The translations under genes and the position numbers were made by a program. A stretch of 64,000 nt of DNA, taken from the NCBI RefSeq assembly GCF_051401765.1, contig NC_135069.1, positions 12,192,501-12,256,500 of the forward strand. Reading direction: 5' to 3'. Below the pieces are notes generated by a model. The model worked only from the letters and a program-made list of their open reading frames with translations, did not search any database and had not been told where the DNA came from. Positions 1-11,528 of this stretch are shown in pieces; position 1 is the stretch's first letter; each line of letters begins with the position of its first letter. Source of the stretch: Calliopsis andreniformis (Eukaryota; Arthropoda; Insecta; Hymenoptera; Andrenidae).

Positions 1-170
1 CTTTATTTTAAAAAGTAAGGGTTTAGGAGAAAATTTGACTATACCACGCGATAGAGCAAACCTTTCTACTGAGGAAAGCATCAGGCGAATGTCCAAAATT
101 ATTTTTGTTTTCAATATAGAAATAAAATAGTTTGGTGAAACGCGCGGCGGCGACAGTGGTACTCAATGAC
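1..170 (+). repeat. Left arm of foldback element
   Basis: Pairs with 235-404. The outer 130 bases are AT-rich; the inner end contains CGCGCGGCGGCGAC (about 140-153). The outer limit is not visible because the window begins here. Confidence 0.85.
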
Positions 171-234
171 AGCGGAGTACGCGGAAGACGTTTCGCCTAC
201 CGCCTGCCGTTCAGCGGTCCCTATACGCATTGAC
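171..234. other. GC-rich loop/spacer of foldback element
   Basis: This is the unpaired centre between the two arms. It holds a small inner hairpin, ACCGC (199-203) with GCGGT (214-218) around a 10-base loop. No gene-like signal is seen. Confidence 0.7.
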
Positions 235-404
235 GTCATTGAGTACCACTGTCGCCGCCGCGCGTTTCACCAAACTATTTTATTTCTATATTGAAAACAA
301 AAATAATTTTGGACATTCACCTGATGCTTTCCTTAGTAGAAAGGTTTGCTCTATCGCGTGGTATAGTCAAATTTTCTCCTAGACCCTTACTTTTTAAAAT
401 AAAG
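235..404 (-). repeat. Right arm of foldback element
   Basis: Reverse complement of 1-170 with three transition differences. Its outer end, about 395-404 (AAAATAAAG), mirrors the first bases of the window. Immediately outside is single-copy AT-rich sequence. Confidence 0.85.
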
Positions 405-737
405 TGAAAAATATCAGCAAAAATGGGTGCGTTTTGGGTGTTCTTTTCACTTTAATTGTTATTTCAACCTATTTCGATGTTTATAATCTAATAACTATTT
501 ATATTATTTTATTCGGGAGAGTCCACAGAATCATTTCGTGCAAAGAGCAACTAAATAACTACTACGGTAAAAGCAGAAAAAAATCCCAAAGTTGAAAATT
601 TGTCATTTTTTTCAAAATTGATTTTTTCAAAAACTGTACGTTCTGGGAAAAAACGGTTTGCAGATTCGTAATCAGCACGTCGAAATCTATAAGAAATGTT
701 TATTCACGCTTACAAAATCAGACCCGTGTTGAACAGT
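405..737. other. AT-rich non-repetitive flank between foldback element and satellite
   Basis: This 333-bp stretch has no tandem structure and no convincing gene. It contains T-rich runs (600-630). One 63-codon frame spans 404-595, but it opens with GTG, has no internal methionine and starts on the last base of the foldback arm, so I do not call it. The stretch ends where sequence matching the satellite begins, near 738-741. Confidence 0.6.
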
Positions 738-826
738 GTAATCGTTGTAATAGCCATAATAATCGTAATAGACATAGTCACCAGAATAATCTGTCTGATG
801 ATCATAATATTCGTCATAATCATTCT
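738..826 (+). repeat. Truncated first monomer at the array boundary
   Basis: From about 738-741 the sequence aligns with the last quarter of a standard monomer (the part after CATGGAAATAACC) and leads into the first full monomer at 827. Upstream of this point no satellite similarity is visible, so the array edge falls inside a monomer, not at a monomer start. Confidence 0.75.
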
Positions 827-1236
827 ACGAAACAGAATAATCATAATAATCATAATAATAACCATAATAAACTTGGAAACAATTGTAATAACCATTATAA
901 TTGCCATAAAAACCATAAGAATCGTAATAGCCATAATAATCTGAATGATAATCATAATAACCATACTATCAACCACAATAATCATAGTAACCGTCATAAT
1001 AACCACAACAATCATAACAATCTTAATAATAATTATGATAATCGTAGCAACAATCATAATAGCCGTAATAATCATAGTAATAGTTATACTAACTGTAATA
1101 ATCATAACAACGTAATCATAAACAGAATTATCATGGAAATAACCTTAATAATCGTTATTATAGCCATAATAATAGTAATAGTCATAATCACCAGAATAAT
1201 CTTAGTGATGATCATAGTATTCGTCATAATCATACT
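741..1236 (+). repeat. Edge segment duplicated at 4853-5348
   Basis: Matches 4853-5348 at an offset of 4,112 bp with only a few differences (for example G/T at 812 and its partner). It shares the rare ACGAAACAG start and the rare AATCATAAACAG near its end. It diverges from its partner at 1237. Confidence 0.75.
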
Positions 1237-2055
1237 ATGAAACATAATAATCATAATAATCATAATAATAACCCTAATAAACTTGGAAACAATCATAATA
1301 ACCATTGTAATAGCCATAATAACCATAATGATCATAATAGCCATAATAATCTGAATGATAATCATAATAACCATACTATCAACCATAATAACCATAGTAA
1401 TCGTCATAATAACCACAACAACCATAAAAATCGTAGTAATAATCGTAATAATCCTAGCGACAATCAAAATAGCCGTAATAATCATAGGAATAGTTATACT
1501 AACTGTAATAATCATAACAACGTAATAATCAACAGAATTATCATGGAAATAACCTTAATAATCATTATTATAGCAATATTAATCGTGATAGCCATAATCA
1601 CCAGAATAATCTTAGTGATGATCATAATATTCGTCATAATCATACTATGAAACATAATAATCATAATAAACATAATAATAACAGTAATAAACCTGGAAAA
1701 ATCATAATAACCATTTTGATAGCCATAATAACCATAATGATCATAATAGCCATAATAATCTGAATGATAATCATAATACCCATACTATCGACCATAATAA
1801 TCATAGTAAACGTCATTAAAACCACAACAATCATAAAAATCGTAGTAATAATCATAATAATCCTAGCACCAATCATAACAGCCGTAATAACCATAGTAAT
1901 AGTTTTACTAACTGTAATAACCATAACATCGTTGTAATAAACAGAATAATCATCGAAATAACCTTAATAATCATTATTATAGCAATATTAATCGTGATAG
2001 CCATAATCACCAGAATAATCTTAGTGATGATCATAATATTCGTCAAAATCATACT

Positions 2056-2483
2056 ATAATACATAATAATCATAATAATCATAATAATAACCATAATAAA
2101 CTTGGAAACAATCATTATAACCATTATAATAGCCATAAGAACCATAGTAATCGAAATAACTATAATAATCTAAATGATAATCATAATAACCACACTATCA
2201 ACCATAATAATCATAGTAATTGTCATAATAACCTCAACAATCATAAAAATCGTAGTAATAATCATAATAATCCTAGCAACAATCATAATAGCTGTAATAA
2301 TCATAGTAATAGTTATACTAACTGTAATAATCACAACATCGTAATAATAAACAGAATTACCATGGAAATAACCTTAGTAATCGTTAATAATAACGATTAT
2401 GGCTATAAAGCCATAATAACCGTAATAGTCATAATCACCAGAATAATCTTTGTGATGACCATAATATTCGTCATAATCATACT
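2056..2483 (+). repeat. 428-bp monomer with 18-bp double-hairpin insertion (intact stems)
   Basis: The extra 18 bp lies in the last quarter. Stem 1 is TAATCGTTA (2378-2386) with TAACGATTA (2391-2399) around ATAA. Stem 2 is ATTATGGCT (2396-2404) with AGCCATAAT (2409-2417), also around ATAA. The stems overlap by four bases. Ordinary monomers have only TTAT between the TAATCGTTA and AGCC words. The monomer also starts abnormally (ATAATACAT in place of ATGAAACAT). Confidence 0.85.
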
Positions 2484-4852
2484 ATGAAACATAATAATCA
2501 TAATAATCATAATGATAACCATAATGAACCTGGAAACATTCATAATAACCATTATCATAGCCATAAAAACCATAATAATCATAATAGCCATAATAATCTA
2601 AAATATAATCATAATAACCACACTATAAACCATAACAATCGTAGTAATCGTCATAATAACGACAACAATCCTAGCAATCGTAATAATAATCATAATAATC
2701 ATAGCAACAATCATAATAGCAGTAATAATCATAGTAATAGTTATACTAACTCTAATAATCACAACATCGTAATAATAAACAGAATTACCATGGAAATAAC
2801 CTTAGTAATCGTTATTCTAGCCAAAATAACCGTAATAGTCATAATCAGCAGAATAATCTTTGTGATGACCATAATATTCGTCATAATCATACTATGAAAC
2901 ATAATAATCATAATAATCATAATAATAACAATAATAAACCTGGAAAAATCATAATAACCATTTTGATAGCCATAAAAACCATAATGATCATAATAGCCAT
3001 AATAATCTGAATGATAATCATAATAACCACACTATCAACCATAATAATCATAGTAATCGTCATTATAAGCACAACAGTCATAAAAACCGTAGTAATAATC
3101 ATAAGAATCCTAGCAACAATCATTACAGCCGTAATAATCATAGTAATAGTTATACTAACTGTAATAATCATAACACCTTAATAATAAACAGAATTATCAT
3201 GGAAATAACCTTAATAATCGTTATTATAGCTATAATTATCGTAATAGTCATAATCAACAGACTAATCTTAGTGATGATCATAATATACGTCATAATCATA
3301 CTATGAAACATAATAATCATAATAATCATAGTAATAACCATATTAAACCTGGAAACAATCATAATAACCATTATAGTAGCCATAAAACCTATAATAACCG
3401 TAATAGACATAATAATTTGAATGATAATCATAATAACCATACTATCAACCATAGTAACCATAGTAATCGTCATAATAACTACAACAATCATAAAAATCGT
3501 AGTAATAATCATAATAATCGTAGCGACAATCATAATAGCTGTAATAGCCATAGTAATAGTTATACTAACTGTAATAATCATAACATCGTAATAATAACCA
3601 GATTTGCCAGGGAAATAACCTTAATAATCGTTATAATAGCCATAATAATCGTAATAGACATAATCACCAGAATAATCTTAGTGATGATCATAATATTCGT
3701 CATAATCATACTATGAAACATAATAATCATAATAAACATAATAATAATAGTAATAAACCTGGAAAAGTCATAATAACCATTTTGATAGCCATAGAAACCG
3801 TAATAATCAAAATAGCCATAATAATTTAATGATAATCATAATAGCCACACTATCAACCATAATAATCATCGTAATCGTCATTATAAACACAACAATCATA
3901 AAAATCGTAGTAATAATCATAATAATCCTAGCAACAATCATAATAGCCGTAATAACCATAGTAATAGTTTTACTAACTGTAATAACCATAACATCGTTGT
4001 AATAAACAGAATAATCATCGAAATAACCTTAATAATCATTATTATAGCAATAATAATCGTTATAGCCATAATCACCAGAATAATCTTAGTGATGATCATA
4101 ATGTTCGTCATTATCATACTATGAAACATAATAATCATAATAAACATAATAATAACAATAATAAACCTGGAAAAATCATAATAACCATTTTGGTAGCCAT
4201 AAAAACCATAATAATCAAAATATCCATAATAATCTAAATGATAATCATAATAACCACACTATCAACCATAATAATCATAGTAATCGTCATAATAAACACA
4301 ACAATCATAAAAATCGTAGTAATAATCAGAATAATCATAGCAACAATCGTAATAGCCGTAATAATCATAGTAATAGTTTTACTAACTGTAATAACCATAA
4401 CATCGTTGTAATAAACAGAATAATCATCGAAATAACCTTAATAACCATTATTATAGCCACAATAATCGTAATAAGCATAATCACTGTAATAATCTTAGTG
4501 ATGATCATAATATTCGTCATAATCATACTATGAAACATAATAATCATAATAATCATAATAGTAACAATAATAAACCTGGAAAAATCATAATAACCATTTT
4601 GATAGCCATAAAAACCATAATGATCATAATAGCCATAATAATCTAAATGATAATCATAATAACCACACTATCAACCATAATAATCATAGTAGTCGTCATA
4701 ATAAAGACAACAATCATAAAAATCGTAATAAGAATCATAATAATCCTAGCAACAATCGTAATAGCCGTAATAATCATAGTAGTAGTTTTACTAAGTGTAA
4801 TAACCATAACATCGTTATAATAAACAGAATTATCGTGGTAATAACCTTAATA

Positions 4853-5348
4853 ATCGTTATAATAGCCATAATAATCGTAATAGACATAGTCACCAGAATA
4901 ATCTTTCTGATGATCATAATATTCGTCATAATCATTCTACGAAACAGAATAATCATAATAATCATAATAATAACCATAATAAACTTGGAAACAATTGTAA
5001 TAACCATTATAATTGCCATAAAAACCATAAGAATCGTAATAGCCATAATAATCTGAATGATAATCATAATAACCATACTATCAACCACAATAATCATAGT
5101 AACCGTCATAATAACCACAACAATCATAACAATCTTAATAATAATTATGATAATCGTAGCAACAATCATAATAGCCGTAATAATCATAGTAATAGTTATA
5201 CTAACTGTAATAATCATAACAACGTAATCATAAACAGAATTATCATGGAAATAACCTTAATAATCGTTATTATAGCCATAATAATCGTAATAGTCATAAT
5301 CACCAGAATAATCTTAGTGATGATCATAATATTCGTCATAATCATACT
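4853..5348 (+). repeat. Second copy of edge segment 741-1236
   Basis: Partner of 741-1236. It is followed by a 409-bp type monomer at 5349, whereas the first copy is followed by a 410-bp monomer with the word AATAACCCTAATAAAC. That word recurs at 6167, so order along the edge has been shuffled. Confidence 0.75.
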
Positions 5349-6166
5349 ATGAAACATAATAATCATAATAAACATAATAATAACAGTAATAAACCTGGAA
5401 AAATCATAATAACCATTTTGATAGCCATAATAACCATAATGATCATAATAGCCATAATAATCTGAATGATAATCATAATAACCATACTATCAAGCATAAT
5501 AACCATAGTAATCGTCATAATAACCACAACAACCATAAAAATCGCAGTAATAATCGTAATAATCCTAGCGACAATCAAAATACCCGTAATAATCATAGGA
5601 ATAGTTATACTAACTGTAATAATCATAACAACGTAATAATCAACAGAATTATAATGGAAATAACCTTAATAATCGTTATTATAGCCATAATAATCGTAAT
5701 AGGCATAATCACCAGAATAACCTTAGTGATGATCATAGTATTCGTCATAATCATACTATGAAACATAATAATCATAATAATCATAATCATAACAATAATA
5801 AACCTGGAAAAATCATAATAACCATTTTGATAGCCATAAAAACCATAATGATCATAATAGCCATAATAATCTAAATGATAATCATAATAACCACACTATC
5901 AACCATAATAATCATAGTAGTCGTCATAATAAAGACAACAATCATAAAAATCGTAATAAGAATCGTAATAATCCTAGCAACAATCGTAATAGCCGTAATA
6001 ATCATAGTAATAGTTATACTAACTGTAATAATCACAACATCGTAATAATAAACAGAATTATCGTAGTAATAACCTTAATAATCGTTATAATAGCCATAAT
6101 AATCGTGATAGCCATAATCACCAGAATAATCTTAGTGATGATCAAAATATTTGTCAAAATCATACT

Positions 6167-6594
6167 ATGAAACATAATAATCATAATAATCATAATAATA
6201 ACCCTAATAAACTTGGAAACAATCATAATAACCATTGTAATAGCCATAATAACCATAATGATCATAATAGCCATAATAATCTGAATGATAATCATAATAA
6301 CCATACTATCAACCATAATAACCATAGTAATTGTCATAATAACCTCAACAATCATAAAAATCGTAGTAATAATCATAATAATCCTAGCAACAATCATAAT
6401 AGCTGTAATAATCATAGTAATAGTTATACTAACTGTAATAATCACAACATCGTAATAATAAACAGAATTACCATGGAAATAACCTTAGTAATCGTTAATA
6501 ATAACGATTTTGGATATAAAGCCATAATAACCGTAATAGTCATAATCACCAGAATAATCTTTGTGATGACCATAATATTCGTCATAATCATACT
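6167..6594 (+). repeat. 428-bp monomer, hairpin insertion decayed
   Basis: Same 18-bp insertion as at 2056, but reading ...AACGATTTTGGATATAAAGCC (about 6504-6524), so both stems carry mismatches. The front half matches the 1237 monomer (shared AATAACCCTAATAAAC); the back half resembles the 2056 monomer. The switch is near 6333. Confidence 0.8.
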
Positions 6595-7004
6595 ATGAAA
6601 CATAATAATCATAATAATCATAATGATAACCATAATGAACCTGGAAACATTCATAATAACCATTATCATAGCCATAAAAACCATAATAATCATAATAGCC
6701 ATAATAATCTAAAATATAATCATAATAACCACACTATCAACCATAACAATCGTAGTAATCGTCATAATAACGACAACAATCATAAAAATCGTAATAAGAA
6801 TCATAATAATCCTAGCAACAATCGTAATAGCCGTAATAATCATAGTAGTAGTTTTACTAAGTGTAATAACCATAACATCGTTATAATAAACAGAATTATC
6901 GTAGTAATAACCTTAATAATCGTTATAATAGCCATAATAATCGTGATAGCCATAATCACCAGAATAATCTTAGTGATGATCAAAATATTTGTCAAAATCA
7001 TACT

Positions 7005-7423
7005 ATGAAACATAATAATCATAATAATAACCATAATAAACCTGGAAACATTCATAATAACCATTATCATAGCCATAAAAAACATAATAATCATAATAGA
7101 CATAATAATCTAAAATATAATCATAATAACCACACTATCAACCATGATAATCGTAGTAATCGTCATAACAACGACAACAATCCTAGCAATCGTAATAATA
7201 ATCATAATAATCATAGCAACAATCATAATAGCAGTAATAATCATAGTAATAGTTATACTAACTGTAATAATCACAACATCGTAATAATAAACAGAATTAC
7301 CATGGAAATAACCTTAGTAATCGTTAATAATAACGATTATGGCTATAAAGCCATAATAACCGTAATAGTCATAATCACCAGAATAATCTTTGTGATGACC
7401 ATAATATTCGTCATAATCATACT
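7005..7423 (+). repeat. 419-bp monomer: hairpin insertion plus loss of one nonamer
   Basis: Carries the intact insertion (stem 1 at 7318-7326/7331-7339, stem 2 at 7336-7344/7349-7357) but lacks one CATAATAAT-type nonamer near its start, giving 428 minus 9. It shows that the nonamer is still a unit of length change. Confidence 0.8.
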
Positions 7424-9060
7424 ATGAAACATAATAATAATAATAATCATAATGATAACCATAATGAACCTGGAAACATTCATAATAACCATTATCATAG
7501 CCATAAAAACCATAATAATCATAATAGCCATAATAATCTAAAATATAATCATAATAACCACACTATCAACCATAGCAATCGTAGTAATCGTCATAATAAC
7601 GACAACAATCCTAGCAATCGTAATAATAATCATGATAATCATAGCAACAATCATAATAGCAGTAATAATCATAGTAATAGTTATACTAACTGTAATAATC
7701 ACAACATCGTAATAATAAACAGAATTACCATGGAAATAACCTTAGTAATCGTTATTATAGCCAAAATAACCGTAATAGTCATAATCACCAGAATAATCTT
7801 TGTGATGACCATAATATTCGTCATAATCATACTATGAAACATAATAATCATAATAATCATAATAATAACAATAATATACCTGGAAAAATCATAATAACCA
7901 TTTTGATAGCCATAAAAACCATAATGATCATAATAGCCATAATAATCTGAATGATAATCATAATACCCATACTATCGACCATAATAATCATAGTAATCGT
8001 CATTATAAACACAACAATCATAACAATCGTAATAATAATCATAATAATCATAGCAACAATCATAATAGCAGTAATAATCATAGTAATAGTTATGCTAACT
8101 GTAATAATCATAACAACGTAATAATAAACAGAATTGTCATGGAAATAACCTTAATAATCGTTATTATAGCCATAATAATCGTAATAGTCATAATCACCTT
8201 AATAATCTTAGTGATGATCTTAATATTCGTCATAATCATAATATGAAACATAATAATCATAATAAACATAATAATAACAATAATAAACCTGGAAAAATCA
8301 TAATAACCTTTTTGATAGCCATAAATCCCATAATAATCATAATAGCCATAATAATCTGAATGATAATCATAATAACCATACTATCAACCATAATAACCAT
8401 AGTAATCGTCATAATAACCACAACAACCATAAAAATCGTAGTAATAATCGTAATAATCCTAGCGACAATCAAAATAGCCGTAATAATCATAGGAATAGTT
8501 ATACTAACTGTAATAATCATAACAACGTAATAATCAACAGAATTATATTGGAAATAACCTTAATAATCGTTATTATAGCCATAACAATCGTAATAGTCAT
8601 AATCACCAGAATAACCTTAGTGATGATCATAGTATTCGTCATAATCATACTATGAAACATAATAATCATAATAATCATAATAATAACAATAATAAACCTG
8701 GAAAAATCATAATAACCATTTTGATAGCCATAAAAACCATAATGGTCATAATAGCCATAATAATCTGAATGATAATCATAATAACCACACTATCAACCAT
8801 AATAATCATAGTAATCGTCATTATAAGCACAACAGTCATAAAAACCGTAGTAATAATCATAAGAATTCTAGCAACTATCATTACAGCCGTAATAATCATA
8901 GTAATAGTTATACTAACTGTAATAATCATAACACCGTAATAATAAACAGAATTATCATGGAAATAACCTTAATAATCGTTATTATAGCTATAATTATCGT
9001 AATAGTCATAAGCAACAGACTAATCTTAGTGATGATCATAATATACGTCATAATCAAACT

Positions 9061-9488
9061 ATGAAACATAATAATCATAATAATCATAATAATAACCATA
9101 ATAAACATGGAAACTTTCATAATAACCATTATCATAGCCATAAAAAACATAATAATCATAATAGCCATAATAATCTAAAATATAATCATAATAACCACAC
9201 TATCAACCATGATAATCGTAGTAATCGTCATAACAACGACAACAATCCTAGCAATCGTAATAATAATCATAATAATCATAGCAACAATCATAATAGCAGT
9301 AATAATCATAGTAATAGTTATACTAACTGTAATAATCACAACATCGTAATAATAAACAGAATTACCATGGAAATAACCTTAGTAATCGTTAATAATAACG
9401 ATTATCGCTATAAAGCCATAATAACCGTAATAGTCATAATCACCAGAATAATCTTTGTGATGACCATAATATTCGTCATAATCATACT
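9061..9488 (+). repeat. 428-bp monomer, hairpin insertion with stem 2 mismatch
   Basis: Stem 1 (9383-9391/9396-9404) is intact. The second stem reads ATTATCGCT, one mismatch against AGCCATAAT. This ATCGC form is the one carried into the array core at 27520, 38196 and 55842. Confidence 0.8.
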
Positions 9489-10308
9489 ATGAAACATAAT
9501 AATCATAATAATCATAATGATAACCATAATGAACCTGGAAACATTCATAATAACCATTATCATAGCCATAAAAACCATAATAATCATAATAGCCATAATA
9601 ATCTAAAATATAATCATAATAACCACACTATCAACCATAACAATCGTAGTAATCGTCATAATAACGACAACAATCCTAGCAATCGTAATAATAATCATAA
9701 TAATCATAGCAACAATCATAATAGCAGTAATAATCATAGTAATAGTTATACTAACTGTAATAATCACAACATCGTAATAATAAACAGAATTACCATGGAA
9801 ATAACCTTAGTAATCGTTATTATAGCCATAATAACCGTACTAGTCATAATCACCAGAATAATCTTTGTGATGACCATAATATTCGTCATAATCATACTAT
9901 GAAACATAATAATCATAATAATCATAATAATAACCATAATAAACCTGGAAACATTCATAATAACCATTATCATAGCCGTAAAAACCATAATAATCATAAT
10001 AGTCATAATAATCTAAAATATAATTATAATAACCACACTATTAACCATAATAATCGTAGTAATCGTCATAATAACGACAGCAATCCTAGCAGTCGTAATA
10101 ACAATCATAATAATCATAGCAACAATCATAATAGCAGTAACAATCATAGTAATAGTTATGCTAACTGTAATAATCACAACATCGTAATAATAAACAGAAT
10201 TACCATGGAAATAACCTTAGTAATCGTTATTATAGCCACAATAATCGGAATAGCCATAATCACGAGAATAATCTTAGTGATGATCATAATATACGTCATA
10301 ATCATACT

Positions 10309-10711
10309 ATGAAACATAATAATCATAATAATCATAATAATAACCAAAATAAACCTGGAAACATACATAATAACCATTATCATAGCCATAAAAACCATAA
10401 TAATCATAATAGCCATAATAATCTAAAAGATAATCATAATAACCACACCATAATAATCGTAGTAATCGTCATAATAACGACAGCAATCATAGCAATCGTA
10501 ATAATAATCATAACAATCATAGCAACAATCATAATATCGGTAATAATCATAGTAATAGCTATACTAACTGTAATAATCATAACAACGTAATAATAAATAG
10601 AATTATCATGGAAATAACCTTAATAATCGTTATTATAGCCATAATAATCGTAATAGTCATAATCACCAGAATAACCTTAGTGATGATCATAGTATTCGTC
10701 ATAATCATACT
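10309..10711 (+). repeat. 403-bp monomer with 7-bp deletion at subunit junction
   Basis: The second-subunit landmark CACACTATCAACCAT is shortened to CACACCAT (about 10443-10450). It is the shortest complete monomer seen. Confidence 0.8.
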
Positions 10712-11118
10712 ATGAAACATAATAATCATAATAATCATAATAATAACCATAATAAACTTGGAAACAATCATAATAACCATTGTAATAGCCATAATAACCA
10801 TAATGATCATAATAGCCATAATAATCTGAGTGATAATCATAATATCCACACTATCAACCATAATAATCATAGTAATCGTCATTATAAACACAACAATAAT
10901 AAAAACCGTAGTAATAATCATAATAATCCTAGCAACAATCATAATAGCTGTAATAATCATAGTAATAGATTTACTAACTGTAATAACCATAACATCGTTA
11001 TAATAAACAGAATTATCGTGGAAATACCCTTAATAATCGTTATTATAGCCACAATAAACGTAATAGTCATAATCACCAGAATAATCTTTGTGATGACCAT
11101 AATATTCGTCATAATCAT

Positions 11119-11259
11119 ACTATGAAACATAATAATCATAATAATCATAATGATAACCATAATGAACCTGGAAACATTCATAATAACCATTATCATAGCC
11201 ATAAAAACCATAATAATCATAATAGCCATAATAATCTAAAATATAATCATAATAACCAC
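11119..11259 (+). repeat. Subunit a (141 bp) of the representative monomer
   Basis: Begins ACTATGAAACATAATAATC. Its core, TGGAAACATTCATAATAACC followed by ATTATCATAGCC, aligns without gaps for about 90 bases to the corresponding part of subunit c (TGGAAATAACCTTAATAATC, then GTTATTATAGCC). Confidence 0.55.
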
Positions 11260-11382
11260 ACTATCAACCATAACAATCGTAGTAATCGTCATAATAACGA
11301 CAACAATCCTAGCAATCGTAATAATAATCATAATAATCATAGCAACAATCATAATAGCAGTAATAATCATAGGAATAGTTAT
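11260..11382 (+). repeat. Subunit b (123 bp) of the representative monomer
   Basis: Begins ACTATCAACCATAA, alignable to the start of subunit a. It lacks the TGGAAA landmark and is shorter. 123 is a multiple of three, so the triplet phase of the nonamer is kept through a and b. Confidence 0.45.
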
Positions 11383-11528
11383 ACTAACTGTAATAATCAT
11401 AACAACGTAATAATCAACAGAATTATCATGGAAATAACCTTAATAATCGTTATTATAGCCACAATAATCGTAATAGCCATAATCACCAGAATAATCTTAG
11501 TGATGATCATAATATACGTCATTGTCAT
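11383..11528 (+). repeat. Subunit c (146 bp) of the representative monomer
   Basis: Begins ACTAACTGTAATAATC and contains CATGGAAATAACC. Of the three subunits only this one is not a multiple of three, so it carries the phase slip that makes the monomer 410 and not 411 bp. Confidence 0.5.

Larger units (their letters stand above)
1..404. mobile_element. Foldback (long inverted repeat) element, MITE-like, possibly cut by the window start
   Basis: Bases 1-170 are the reverse complement of 235-404 with no gaps (paired positions always sum to 405). I find three mismatches, at 23, 71 and 86 and their partners, giving about 98% arm identity. All three are transitions. The arms surround a 64-bp GC-rich spacer. 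There is no transposase frame inside, so if mobile it would be non-autonomous. Pairing runs right up to base 1, so the left end may lie outside the window and no target-site duplication can be read. The inner part of the arms (about 140-170) and the spacer are GC-rich, unlike the AT-rich outer arms and flank. The family is not recognised. Mismatches between arms argue against a simple inverted sequencing or amplification artefact. Confidence 0.8.
827..11121 (+). repeat. Array-edge domain: 25 length-variable, diverged monomers
   Basis: Monomer lengths here are 410 (10 copies), 409 (9), 408 (1, at 3713), 428 (3), 419 (1) and 403 (1). This contrasts with the core, where 107 of 128 complete monomers are 410 bp. 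The nine 409-bp copies (1647, 2894, 4121, 4530, 5349, 5758, 7834, 8243, 8652) are each one base short; the shared one-base loss at CTGGAAAAATC in place of CTGGAAACATTC, about 48 bases in, accounts for it in those I aligned. The first monomer and 4939 share the aberrant start ACGAAACAG. Greater heterogeneity at the edge of a satellite is what reduced homogenisation by unequal exchange predicts. Confidence 0.8.

Noticed and set aside
231..238. TGACGTCA, the CRE/ATF palindrome, at the inner edge of the right foldback arm
   Set aside because: A single 8-bp match is expected about once by chance in a sequence of this size. It has no gene or promoter context and is not mirrored in the left arm.
1..404. 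Inverted repeat as an amplification or hairpin-adapter artefact at a contig end
   Set aside because: The arms differ at three sites and are separated by a distinct GC-rich spacer; an artefact would give identical arms. Not fully excluded without reads.
404..595. 63-codon open frame in the flank, hydrophobic N-terminal half
   Set aside because: It opens with GTG, has no internal methionine, begins on the last base of the foldback arm and shows no family resemblance I recognise.
600..735. Flank wording (for example GCAGATTCGTAATCAGCAC) faintly resembling nematode intergenic repeats
   Set aside because: The resemblance is from memory only and cannot be verified here, so it is not used to assign the organism.
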